DNA from: Apostichopus parvimensis
Taxonomy: Eukaryota > Echinodermata > Holothuroidea > Aspidochirotida > Stichopodidae
Assembly: GCA_000934455.1 (NCBI GenBank)
Contig: KN884703.1
Coordinates: 1-20,043, forward strand
DNA: 20,043 nucleotides
Direction: 5' to 3'
Shown: positions 9,833-19,237 of the stretch, piece by piece
Layout of the letters: each line of letters starts with the position of its first letter
Numbering within the stretch: position 1 is the first letter of the stretch
Program-made: the position numbers and the translations under genes
Notes under the pieces: model-generated
The model's database searches: none
The model's input: the letters and a program-made list of their open reading frames with translations, nothing else
What the model was told of the DNA's origin: nothing

Positions 9833-12800
9833 TTGAGCCCCACCAATTTCAATAGGATTACTACACTCACCAAGCTCTATCTACATTACTAAGTATTAAG
9901 TTCAAGGCAACCAACCAACAACTACTCTACCAGCAGTATGGTGAAAGTAGAAACACTCATTTTCACCATAGCAACTATAGCTCAAAATGGAGGTTGATGC
10001 ATCAGATAGATCTTGGCCACATAAACATACAAATTCAAATATTACCTCACATAAATTCTAGCAGAGTGATCATCATCTTCATTTTGAAGCTCGAGACATG
10101 TAACAATAATGTGCCTCCCAGATCATGTATGTATCTGTCTGCACTGTAACATCTCTTCAATGTCAGCAGAGTTGGGAATTGAAAATTAAGATTTAAGGCC
10201 CTGTCTGATTGCAGCACTGACATTAGAACATTATGTCAATACACTGTTTGAATCTAGGTGAGACTTCAGGGACACCTGCCAAAGTAAACCATCCTCCCCT
10301 ATTTCCCTTGTTACAAACTAATCTTGACCCCATAATCACCTTAATTCTGATAAAAGCAAAGTACCTAAACAGGTCCTTCATCATCACAACTACCTTCTTA
10401 TGAGTTGTAAAGTAGACAGGAGGCTTCTCTTAGCCTCCCGTCACCAAACGTCAAACAAGCTTCCAACTGATCATAATTTAATCCCATTCTCTTCTCTCAG
10501 AACTACTCCCAGAGTTCATCCAACAACTAAATCTCTGCTAGAAAATCACAGAGAGCAACTTTGTCCTATCCAGAGTTTTCTTTTTTCCACAGCCAGACAG
10601 CAGCACACTTTCTTTGACAACTTTATATCTGGAGAAGGTCTCCTGAGATAAAAGCCACTTTTTTTTCAACAACACTCCATCTTTCAACAGCAGCATTTGG
10701 ATTAGTGTCAGAATTTTCCAAAGAGTGATGTGTAGATCAACAAACACTAACACCACCTAACATTGAGAGGCTTATTCAGTGGAAGCTAAAAATACCCACA
10801 ATTTTCTCCAAAACAATTCTTTTGTTGGGAAATTTGCTCATGATAGTTAAAAAATTCAAAAAGGAACCAAAAAACCATTGGTAGCCCTGGAGAAAAATTC
10901 CTCTCTTCCTTATTAATGGAATTCCAAAGGCTGATAATTAATCAATGCATTTGAGTAATCTTGAACAACATTATGTCTCAAAGTAGAAGAACATCTTATA
11001 ACAGGTTTAATCGGGGGAACATTGCAATCCACCAATTGGTAAATGTTGTAACAACAAGTGAGACTGGCCAATCAATTCATTAGGATTCTATCATTGTTGT
11101 TGATGTTGGTCTGCAAAAGATCTATCCAAATCAACTCAACAAGCCACTTTAAGTATTTTTGACAGATTTTTTGAAGACCTCTGGAGGTGTTTAGATCTGT
11201 AGCTATTTAATATTTCAATCAGAAGATGACATAATTGAACCATAGAAGAATTGTTAGGAATGAACAATAAGTAGATATTTAATTTCAGGGCTTCTACAAT
11301 ACATCACAGACTGTATTAGTAATGTATCCAATTCAGAGTATAAAATTTGTCAAGACATTCGGTGTTCATGATTCCACTATATATACTGTAGTACCTCCTC
11401 CACCCATATCATAACAATTTTGACCATATTGCTGATGAAACACCTTACACTGCAGCTAGATTGAAACTAGTTTATAAACTTCCTGCTCTTTGTGTGCGAA
11501 CTGTGTGGTTGGTTGGTTGCGTTTTGAATGCCAAGTGACCTAGTAAGACAAATCTAGGCTATTGGGGTATTTTAAAAGTGTTGTTGATATGTGAAGGTAA
11601 AGCTTTCACAAATCACAGCATACAACCCTTCTTGAACACAGTCGTGTCATATTATATATAAGACGTGTTGAGCTAATATTAAAAATTGTTTACATGTTCT
11701 CAAAGTGTGGCTTTAACATTTTATTTACCAGCTTATCAAATTGTTATAATGTGATATCAACATAGTTCCCTTTGGAATAGACAGACATATAGACAGATTG
11801 TTTCATATATTGTGCGGGGTGGTAAATCAAGGGTGTAATGTTGTATGATATGGTTCATTCTGAGCTGTGAAAGCCAGTATTTGTACTCACAAACATGTAC
11901 CAGCAACTTGCCAATTGGTTCCTTGCATTTTATATATTATTTTTCTTTGTAATGTATAACAATCATTGTACATTTAATATTAATCTCCATTAAAACATTT
12001 ACAATACATGAGATCCAACCAAATTACAACTTTTGGATTCAATATGTTTTAGGCTTAGAACTAAAACACTGAGGTTCTCAACATAGGTACATGCAAAAAA
12101 TACCGAGCTTTAACTATGCTATATAGTCTATCTTGTCCATGTGTTTTCAGAATGACTCCACTTGACCATACACATCGGGGTCAAGGTATCGAATAAAACA
12201 CACGTCCGCATGTTGATGCAACATAGCTTCATTCAATTTAAAATCAGTGGCTTGTGCACCATAAATAACACACTCTTGAGTGAAAAAATTAAAAGCAAAC
12301 TATTGATTTCAAAATCAGCCATAATGTTATTTAACTAGGGGCTGCCCCTGTAACAATAGCAGAACAATGTCACCCTTTTGAGATACCTAAGAAAGGTTCA
12401 AACTGTAATCCAAATTGCATTGATTTTCTTAGGTTGAGTATTCTTGCCCTGTGATCAATAATTACCCACATCAGATACATGTAGCTAGAAGGATATGACA
12501 CATGGTACTCTTGTTTTGAGAAAGCTATTAAAGAATGAAACCAACTTCAGTCATATCAAAGGATAAAGAAAGTATCCATTATTTATTTACTTTTTGCAGT
12601 GAAAACTTCAGATCAAGCAGTTCCCTGTCCAAACAAATGATGTAAGGAAGCTAGTAGAATGGTACCTAGATATCCAAATTATGATCAATACTAGAAGATG
12701 CAAACAAAATGCCACATAACGACTCAGTCTCATCGTTTTTCCTCTATTTTGCATGGTGAATTTAATAGGCAGCAAATGGTACTGCATACTACACTGGAAA

Positions 12801-13484
12801 GTGCAGACCACAGATCTAGACCTTTGTTTACTACACATAGTAACAGTGCACAGCTACACCGTAGTATCTTGTCAACGGGAACTTGCGACTGTAGTCGACC
12901 AACGCACAAAACAGCAAGGACTGAGCTCACAGAAACAGTCAGAACTAACTCCTGGGGAAATTCACTCTCCACTCCTACCCACACAATCAGTAGTCAGTCA
13001 CGCACACTAACAGGGAACTTCCTGTCAGCCATAAAAAATACAATCATTTCTTGGAAACAAGTGCAGTCAGAGGGAAGGTCTCCAATGCTGCCTTGGCAAC
13101 AAAAGGCTGAGCACACTAATTAACAACATTAGCAGTTTAAACTTTTGGCAACAACTACAAAATTAATAGTCTTAAACTGAAAGCAAAGTATCTGGTTGAT
13201 TCAATGTTAACAAAATCCAAAATGGTACTTCAGATTAGTGTTCTGTTTGAAATGTAGTCAAGACTGAAGTTAAATGTTCAATTACAACAACAACAAACAA
13301 ACAACAAAAAACACAAAATTATGTGGCCACTGAAACATAAACCTATATTATTGTGATAAAGCATATTAAACACAAACTTTTTTTTATTACTTAAAAAAAT
13401 ATTGGATACCAAATTTTCAAACAAGACTTTTTTTACGATATACTCACTAAGGAGTTTTAAGACTTTACAGTAACTACCAGTGAA

Positions 13485-13500
13485 ATATATATATATATAT
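13485..13500. repeat. (AT)8 microsatellite
   Basis: Eight AT units lie in intron 2. Confidence 0.9.
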
Positions 13501-14184
13501 TGCTTATGAGACATTTATTGAGTGCTTTAGATCATACACACTGAACATGTATGTATCAACTGTACTGTACTAAAGCACATGCTAATATGACAGGAGGTTG
13601 TATAGTTTTCTGACTTCCTTACAGTTCTCTTTATCAAGCTAACCCTTGGTTAGGGTTCACACTTCATTGTCCTAAACTGGAAGGATCAAATCCTTTTTTG
13701 TTCGCTGAATTCGCAGGTTTAACACGCCATTGTTCCTTCAATAAAGCAGGCATTGTGCTTGTACACCCTTGCCCATCCAACCATGTAAGTGATATCAAAG
13801 ACCCACTTGTGGGAAAATTTGTAAAATTGCAAAATAATACTTTTGTACGTTGATCAAAGCATTGTAAAGAAATCTGTTTAACTGGCATTAGCAACATTAT
13901 TTATGGATAAAATCACATTTCTAAAAGGATAGTTATGCTTAGACATTTTTTATTGCAGTATTTACTTCTATAACAAAGTGAACTTCTACAATTATTAACA
14001 CAGCAAGCTGTTAATACTAATGATTAACACAGCCTTCAGCATTCATAATTAAGCCTACCAGCTCTATTGAATCTTCAATTTCATTTCATCTAATCATGAC
14101 CAGGTGTTTACAAAAAAAAGTTTTGAAAAAAACACTTCAGAAACCAGGGAACTCGAAGATAACAACGGAAATCATAACACTTAC

Positions 14185-14225
14185 CAGAGGTGGTATTCCA
14201 GCTGAGACCACCAACAAACATTTTT
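14185..14225 (-). CDS. msi: Musashi coding exon B: RNP2 strand of RRM1
   Basis: This 41-base exon completes the split glycine and encodes KMFVGGLSWNTTS plus the first base of the next codon. MFVGGL is the RNP2 hexamer that forms beta strand 1 of an RNA recognition motif; Phe24 is its RNA-stacking aromatic, and Trp30 in GLSW is a conserved Musashi/hnRNP-like RNA-contacting position. The acceptor is a T-rich tract ending TTTTTCAG just right of 14225. The donor is G|GTAAGTG at 14184-14178. Both phases agree with the flanking exons, which is strong evidence for so short an exon. hnRNP A/B, hnRNP D and DAZAP1 share the GGLSW motif, so the Musashi call rests on this exon joined to exons A and C rather than on this exon alone. 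Confidence 0.92.
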
Positions 14226-14284
14226 CTGAAAAATAATAACGAAAAAAGTTACACAACATCTCAAATTTCACAATTGAGAGCATC

Positions 14285-14299
14285 TATATATATATATAT
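14285..14299. repeat. (TA)7 microsatellite
   Basis: Seven TA units and a further T lie in intron 1, about 60 bases upstream of the exon B acceptor on the minus strand. Confidence 0.9.
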
Positions 14300-14597
14300 T
14301 TGCAGGAAATCCATAACTACTAGAACCAATTATCAGCTCTTAAAAAGGTCAAAGTGTTGATATGATCAATGATAAAATTAAGAATGAATGCTGTCCTGAG
14401 TACTATAACGACCAAACAACTCAGATCAATTGGGGAAGTAGAAGATGGACTGGAGAGTAGTAGGAAAAAGAACCCATAAATGCATCTTACATGTCAAGAT
14501 TCCTACTACAAATAAACGGTTAAGCAGCAAACTTGATCTGCTTGCTAGAAACTTAAGCAACTGGATTATTTAGGGAGCTAACTGTTTATACTGCCAC

Positions 14598-14625
14598 CAT
14601 GTCACATATAAACATGTCACATATA
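14598..14625. repeat. 15-bp direct repeat
   Basis: catgtcacatata occurs at 14598-14610 and again at 14613-14625. Confidence 0.85.
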
Positions 14626-14746
14626 ATCACTGTAGGCTATTGTCAACATGTTATCTTAGTGATCTTCTACCTTGGTATCTCAACACTGATCATGTGACTA
14701 AGACCAGCAAACTTACATAACACTCAGTAACCAGCTGTCTCACCCA

Positions 14747-14765
14747 CCCCCCCCCCCCCCCCCCC
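14747..14765. repeat. C19 homopolymer
   Basis: Nineteen C follow CACCCA, in intron 1. Such runs are prone to sequencing length error. Confidence 0.9.
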
Positions 14766-16625
14766 ACTCTACCTCCTCTTACCTTATACCCCTCAACTTC
14801 AACTTGTTTTTGGAAAGAAACATTTAAAGCACCACGTCATAGTGTCTACAAAGTTATGGAGATAAATTGGTCCAATGCTCCCTTTCTCTCTCTCTTCGCC
14901 ACGTTAATTTAAACCTACTATAATACTATACTATGCCCAATGGTCCCATATGTCACACCTGTATGTCGTGCCAGATTGGTTGGGATCGAAACATATAATA
15001 TCTCTGTTCCGCAAGTTATAGAAATCGAACATTGGAGCTATCACTTTCACCTCAAGTAGCCCAAATGGCACATGGTGCATAGAACCCACTATAGACAACC
15101 TGTTAACGATGAATTGCACAATCTCACTCTTGCTTCAGCACAGCAATACAAAGTAAACTGTTCAGAATTTACAAACCAACTCCCAAAGAAGTGCAACCTT
15201 GAACTAACAAACTTTAACCAACAAAATAGACAAATATCCATAAACCATGCCCTTTGTTTGATGATTGAAGCCAAATGGATGAATTTCTTGGTCCCTAGTA
15301 AGATGGGTGTTTGCACAGTCCATTAAACTTAGCATTGTGACCAGAGAGATGATCTGACGCTGTAGACTGTGCACACCAGGCCTATTGTTTTCTGAACAAT
15401 AAGAGCAAAAAAGCGCATTGCCGATCCCCATTTTACATCACTCCATGACAAATATAAAGGCTTGCCTGCTACTCCATTAATCTTAATCAAATATTGTCCC
15501 AGGTTTACCACATATGGACCCCTGATGAAGCACAACAGCTCTCATAATGACAAGAGCGTGAGAGGAGGAAATTGTCAAAGAAAAAGCGACAGCAGCAAAA
15601 GAGATTCTGTAAAGAGTTTGAAGAAATCTCAGGAATTGTAATAACAGGGAATATTATTCAAAATGACGTTATATTCAGTTGGTTTGGTTCTACTGACTTA
15701 ACTCTTACTTGCCCATAGCTTAAATTAAATAGCAAAAGAAGGAACCGACGACATTTCTACCGGGTAGATGTCATGTCAATTTAACCCAGCAGTGTTTGCT
15801 GTCTCTATAATTCTATCATGTACAGTATCAATAGCTTAATTAGGCAGTGAAAGTAATGGCAAATAATAGGCCTCGATCAGCAATGGAATGCACCGAATGA
15901 TCTGGTATCGTAGAGCTACAGAATTAGCGCTACTCAAATTAGGCAACTACAAATGCTAAGATACATAGTATCGTAGTACCCTAACATTATTTTATGATTA
16001 AAAATTTTTTTTTTTTTAAACCTCAAAGTTGATATGCAAAATTTGAACTGAAAACTATTCCTTGGTTGTTGTAATGTTGTTGTTTACTTACTAACATAAT
16101 TTAAGCAAAAGCAAATATTTTCATTTCCTCAATTGCAATCGTATTTTGTTTGTCAACCAAACAAGAAACAGTCGACTATGTGCAAGTTCCCTATGATGGA
16201 TCAATACTGTATGTTAGTTACACCTGTCTCTTCTGATCAGCAAACATTGGCAAACATGAAAACTGGAAGACAGCCTACAGTTAAATTAAGACGTCTTTCG
16301 AGTTTACTTTTGCTCCTCTTCTTGGTTTCAAAAGCTGAATATCACCGCATGATCTCAAGAGAAGGTCAGTGCAGAAACAATCTCTCAATATTTTCATGAC
16401 TCCGGGACTGAATTAACAAAGTTTGACAAGCAATCTTGGGGAAAGTCATATCACAAAATATAAAGCCCTTTTCAAGCAAGCAGAGCTGGAATTGTGTTTG
16501 ACAATCATTCGGCAGTAGTCATTTATTATACATGAATGCTCATCTGTTCAACTGTCACTTTCCAAAATAATTGTGAAGATTACGATGATGCAAACTCTGA
16601 GTAACGCAACAATGGGCCCAACTTA

Positions 16626-16637
16626 GGGGGGGGGGGG
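16626..16637. repeat. G12 homopolymer
   Basis: Twelve G are followed by AGGTG, in intron 1. Confidence 0.9.
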
Positions 16638-17962
16638 AGGTGAAGGAATATGGAAAAACAGCATTTATGCTACCATCTGCCATAATTGAAATGTGCCTTT
16701 AAATTTGGGGTATCAATCAACCATAGGAAATACCAAACTGGCTGACAGGAATCTAACTGATTGAGAAAATTATGTCTCATGCCATTGACAAAATCATACT
16801 TGAGAGGTAGTAACCATGAGTCTTAGCACACAACCTGAGACGATCTAGCTTAGCTGTAGCTATGGGAATTAGGTAGACTTACCATATGATCAGCTCCAGA
16901 AACAGTAATGCTAGGACAACACCTGGAATAATACAGGTGGTCACACCAACAGCCTTATTGACATGACTTTATAATTTCCTATGACAGGGGGCTATTAATT
17001 AATTTCCTAGTTATTAGCTGGAACAGATTTGAATGCTTGTTAGCTCTTGGAACTTATTGTAAGTAACTTGGTAGGTAGCCAAAGCTGAATACATGTGAAC
17101 TACTCACTTGGCCTAGAGCTGCAGCTAGATTCAATATTTGGGAAATAGTTAAATCATCAGCATTGTAGCCTTGTTTTCAGTACAACCAGATCAATGTGAA
17201 ATGAGCTATTTCATAAACAAAAAAAAATGAATGTACTTATATTTTCCTTCTAGCATTCTGAATTCTTTGATAGTTTAATTGGATGATGTATTTTGGAAAA
17301 TATACCTTGATGAACTTTGTGCTATTTAATATTGCACTATTAATATTTAATTTTCCACTGATGCTTGAGCTCTCCCCTCCCTCTGCCTGTAGTTTTCGAC
17401 CTCTCTTATTTGAACTGTACAACTTCAAACCCAGAATACGCCTAACTTTAGGCCGTATTTCATTAGACCTAGGTCTTGGAGGTTTGCTGAAAACACTCAT
17501 TGCCTTTCTACTATTCTCCATTTGCTATAAAAAATTATATATAATGTTCGAAAAGCAGTGACTACTACTGTTTACCTCCACATGACTGAGCATCCCTACA
17601 AATGAGCCAGGTATTAAGCTGAAAATAATCGGCCTATCACTCCGAGCTGATGACCTGGGCCTAGGCGTAACTGTACTTTATGACATTCTACCACTATGGA
17701 CCCCAGGGTCGCGCTATGACTAACGTTATATTGATACTTAGCACGTTTATATATTGAAATGGTTTGATAAGCTTAGGTAACTCTACGTAGTATATCCTTG
17801 CGAATTTTACAAACATCACTTCTCAAATATTTCGAAAATTAATTCAAACATCACTCGAATTACAGTGAGCATGTGTAGATTGGTTGTCATCCATCGCAAA
17901 TCATTGTATCGGTACACATTTCAAGCACTTTCTATATAGACAATCCACTGTTATGGAGTACT

Positions 17963-17974
17963 TCACGTGAGTCA
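17963..17974. promoter_or_regulatory. E-box/M-box overlapping an AP-1 site
   Basis: TCACGTGA, the palindromic MiT/USF-type E-box, shares bases with a following TGAGTCA AP-1 heptamer, so the run reads TCACGTGAGTCA. It is inside intron 1, 124-135 bases downstream of the exon A donor on the Musashi strand. Regulatory activity is inferred. Confidence 0.35.
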
Positions 17975-18097
17975 TCCATTAAAAATCTCACCACAGCTGA
18001 TTTTCAAACCACAATAACATCTGCAAAATTCGCGGTCTATGCGGATGAGGACGAAATTACTCAACGGCGTTCGCCCGTACAGTCTGATCATACTTAC

Positions 18098-18159
18098 CCG
18101 GGGTCGTGAACATTGCTATCCTCAATGCGAGGGGTGCTTTGCTGGCTCGTAGAATCCAT
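18098..18159 (-). CDS. msi: Musashi coding exon A: start codon and N-terminal HDPG motif
   Basis: The exon encodes 20 full codons, MDSTSQQSTPRIEDSNVHDP, plus two bases (GG) of a glycine codon completed by the next exon. The short, polar, Ser/Thr/Gln-rich leader ending in HDPG is typical of Musashi N-termini just before the KMF(I/V)GGLSW strand. The start is chosen because the ATG at 18159-18157 has G at -3 and G at +4, no ATG lies between it and the nearby acceptor-like site, and an in-frame TAA occurs 69 bases upstream in unspliced DNA (18228-18226). The donor is a near-perfect GTAAGTA at 18097-18091. The intron falls after codon position 2, which matches the exon at 14185-14225. The leader is intrinsically disordered in character and carries no signal peptide or membrane segment. 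Confidence 0.9.
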
Positions 18160-18203
18160 TACGTGGTATTTCTGTGAACTACAAAAATCTAAGAGATGCG
18201 ATC
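18160..18203 (-). other. Musashi 5' UTR, part adjacent to start codon
   Basis: These 44 bases precede the ATG on the minus strand and contain no upstream ATG. Their right edge is a plausible splice acceptor, TTTCCTCAG followed by GATCGC. If the acceptor is used, the in-frame TAA at 18228-18226 is removed with the intron; if not, the 5' UTR simply continues rightward. The sequence alone does not decide this. Confidence 0.5.
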
Positions 18204-18376
18204 CTGAGGAAAGTAAGCTACAAACTTAAGAGCAAAATAATCTACACCGGGGGAAGAAGGTACTGTAAACTGTCCCCACGCTACTTAACTGTATAGTCCC
18301 GCACGTGAGTGTCCTAGTCGACGTACATAAAGTGATCTAACTAAGCCAAGAATACGTACAAAGAGCTCCAACTTAC
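18204..18376 (-). other. Possible 173-base intron in Musashi 5' UTR
   Basis: A consensus donor, AGA|GTAAGT, lies on the minus strand at 18376-18371. A pyrimidine-rich acceptor, TTACTTTCCTCAG, ends at 18204. Both face the right way and bracket a short interval between the CpG-rich zone and the start codon. This would make a non-coding first exon ending at 18377. The interval also contains a CACGTG E-box at 18302-18307. The model rests only on splice-site appearance. Confidence 0.4.
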
Positions 18377-18392
18377 TCTACACATTGTGTGT

Positions 18393-18401
18393 GGGCGGGA
18401 A
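18393..18401 (-). promoter_or_regulatory. GC box overlapping E2F-like site
   Basis: The plus strand reads GGGCGGGAA: an Sp1-type GGGCGG core, and on the minus strand an E2F-like TTCCCGCC. It sits 17 bases upstream (relative to Musashi) of the putative first-exon donor, so it could lie in the core promoter or the untranslated first exon. Confidence 0.45.
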
Positions 18402-18468
18402 CAATTGAAACGCGCGGCATTCACAAAGGGCGCGTTCGCGTTTGATTGACAGATTTAGACCGATTTTG

Positions 18469-18473
18469 ATTGG
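18469..18473 (-). promoter_or_regulatory. CCAAT box
   Basis: ATTGG on the plus strand (context TTTTGATTGGCTTAG) gives a CCAAT box on the Musashi strand, about 70-80 bases upstream of the GC box. Extended context matches the NF-Y-type (A/G)(A/G)CCAAT(C/G) well, reading AGCCAATC. Confidence 0.45.
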
Positions 18474-18523
18474 CTTAGAATGCGGTCATTCACTGGTCAC
18501 CGTAGCGATTAGATCAATGGTGA

Positions 18524-18531
18524 TGACGTCA
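18524..18531. promoter_or_regulatory. Palindromic cAMP response element
   Basis: The site is a full TGACGTCA palindrome, bound by CREB/ATF bZIP dimers in animals. It works in both orientations, which fits a divergent promoter. The match is perfect in an otherwise CpG-poor window. Confidence 0.55.
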
Positions 18532-18542
18532 CCTTCAACTAC

Positions 18543-18550
18543 ACTTCCGG
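18543..18550. promoter_or_regulatory. Canonical ETS-family site
   Basis: ACTTCCGG is a perfect reverse complement of CCGGAAGT, the ETS/GABP consensus typical of TATA-less and bidirectional animal promoters. It lies 12 bases from the CRE. Confidence 0.55.
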
Positions 18551-18560
18551 CACTCCTCGA

Positions 18561-19015
18561 ACACTACATAACGCTGTAAAACTTCTCAACGAGAAATGTA
18601 TTAAAGGAGTGACCAGAAATTTGTTCGCAATATTTTTATTTTCTTTATACATAAGACGTTGGTTGCTGTATGGTCGCTATTGCTGATAGGAAAGGATATC
18701 GAAGGATTTCTCTGTAATTCGTGCATTGCATCAAGGGAAAATGTGCAAACTTAAACTGCATGTATCTGAAATGTTTTCGGACGGTTACTGGAACAATAAA
18801 AGATATCGAGCCGACGGGCAAGCTAGGAATCATCTAGGTCTCAAAACTTTCTGAATGTTTTTGTTTTACCCACGTGAACGTTACATTATTTCATACCGCA
18901 AGCAATAACATATTGTAATATAAAGATATTGTTTAGGGTGGGGCCTTAACAGCAAACTTGATATCACAACAGGACTCGGGCACGCAAAATTTATCACGTT
19001 CAGCGCCTGAAAAAA
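18561..19015 (+). other. Leader/intergenic stretch between promoter and plus-strand ORF
   Basis: These 455 bases carry no convincing coding frame. They include a CACGTG E-box at 18871-18876 and AT-rich stretches. If the plus-strand locus is expressed from the CpG-rich region, this is its 5' UTR or a first intron; no confident splice pair was found. Confidence 0.4.
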
Positions 19016-19237
19016 ATGGAGGAAAAACGTTTTGGTGTATTTGACAAAAGAGAAACTTTCTCATGTTGCAGGCCTGATGCAATTAAAAAGGAGAAGAGAG
19101 TTTATATTCCCGTAATTTTAGACACCACCGTGTTCATTAGGCCTACGTCTTTTATTTACTTCAAAAGGTACGATTACGACAGGAAAGCGATCTTCAGAAA
19201 TGTGGTCATAACGAACGGTGAAATACAAGGCATCTAA
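19016..19237 (+). CDS. Unrecognised small protein, first frame (73 codons)
   Basis: The frame starts at an ATG with strong context (A at -3, G at +4) directly after an in-frame TGA, so its start is well bounded. It begins MEEKRFGVFDKRETFSCCRP and runs 73 residues rich in Lys, Arg, Phe and Tyr, with alternating hydrophobic and polar stretches (VYIPVILDTTVFI, TSFIYFKRYDYD) that suggest beta strands. No signal peptide, membrane helix or catalytic motif is visible. It ends at TAA 19235-19237, inside a 26-base overlap with a second open frame offset by +1 that continues in the same compositional style. CpG content is higher than in the introns. I recognise no family. It may be the N-terminal half of one protein of about 145 residues broken by an indel, a pseudogene, or an unrelated chance frame. 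Confidence 0.4.
   Translation: MEEKRFGVFDKRETFSCCRPDAIKKEKRVYIPVILDTTVFIRPTSFIYFKRYDYDRKAIFRNVVITNGEIQGI

Larger units (their letters stand above)
6536..14184 (-). other. Musashi intron 2 (about 7.65 kb)
   Basis: The interval runs from a GTAAGTG donor at 14184 to the TTGCCTTTCAG acceptor ending at 6536. It contains a TC microsatellite near the acceptor, a 110-bp-period imperfect duplication (8801-8975), a 47-bp-period duplication (9488-9548), a TGACCT direct repeat (9817-9832), an (AT)8 tract and a small stem at 13639-13653. Several open frames of 60-140 codons occur (for example 7853-8143, 12698-13123), but none shows recognisable protein motifs. No hidden exon with matching splice phases was seen. 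Confidence 0.85.
14226..18097 (-). other. Musashi intron 1 (about 3.87 kb)
   Basis: The interval lies between a GTAAGTA donor at 18097-18091 and a TTTTTCAG acceptor at 14233-14226. It is AT-rich and mostly CpG-poor, with no convincing exon on either strand. It holds a (TA)7 tract, a 15-bp direct repeat, C19 and G12 homopolymers, and short open frames (15072-15326, 16133-16399, 17283-17561 plus; several minus) that lack coding bias, start context or recognisable motifs. CpG density rises in the promoter-proximal 500 bases, where an E-box/AP-1 overlap sits at 17963-17974; that end may carry enhancer function, which is inference. Confidence 0.85.
1..18420 (-). other. msi: Musashi-family gene, 5' part of the transcription unit (continues past left edge)
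   Basis: This is the envelope of the only recognisable gene. Transcription runs right to left from the CpG-richer zone near 18.4 kb. Coding exons are at 18159-18098, 14225-14185 and 6535-6454, separated by introns of about 3.87 and 7.65 kb, with a third intron running off the left edge. The spliced product begins MDSTSQQSTPRIEDSNVHDP and continues GKMFVGGLSWNTTS into the start of an RNA recognition motif. Musashi proteins are cytoplasmic two-RRM translational regulators that bind UAG-containing sites in mRNA 3' UTRs and act in neural and germline stem cells; that role is family knowledge, not read from this DNA. The right boundary is approximate because no transcription start was mapped. The missing parts (RNP1 of RRM1, RRM2, C-terminus, 3' UTR) were searched for by eye in 1-6453 and not found. 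Confidence 0.9.
18377..18560. promoter_or_regulatory. CpG-richer promoter region, possibly divergent
   Basis: CpG dinucleotides are far denser here than in the introns, including a GCGCG and TTCGCG cluster at 18410-18440. Several classical core-promoter-associated elements cluster in 160 bases: GC box overlapping an E2F-like site, CCAAT box, palindromic CRE and canonical ETS site. No TATA box is obvious at a suitable distance on either strand. The position fits the Musashi 5' end on the minus strand, and a coding-like plus-strand locus begins about 450 bases to the right, so a shared divergent promoter is possible. Motif presence is observed; activity is inferred. Confidence 0.6.

Noticed and set aside
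13595..13607. Thirteen bases, AGGTTGTATAGTT, identical to the 3' part of let-7
   Set aside because: The let-7 seed region is absent immediately upstream and no convincing hairpin arm was found on either side, so this is taken as coincidence.
13639..13653. Short palindrome CTAACCCTTGGTTAG with telomere-like GGTTAGGG
   Set aside because: A single 6-base stem is too small to support a structured RNA or a telomeric repeat array.
13670..13700. B-box-like GGATCAAATCC, suggesting a tRNA or tRNA-derived SINE
   Set aside because: No matching A box or cloverleaf could be traced at the right spacing, and no repeat body or target-site duplication was seen.
17237..17561. Opposed open frames of 92 and 94 codons on the two strands
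   Set aside because: Mutual shadows in AT-rich DNA; the plus-strand product is just hydrophobic low-complexity sequence, and no family is recognised.
19168..19228. A small intron between the two plus-strand frames (GTACGA donor to AAG acceptor)
   Set aside because: It would be about 60 bases, with no pyrimidine tract and a poor acceptor, and would remove sequence that looks coding.
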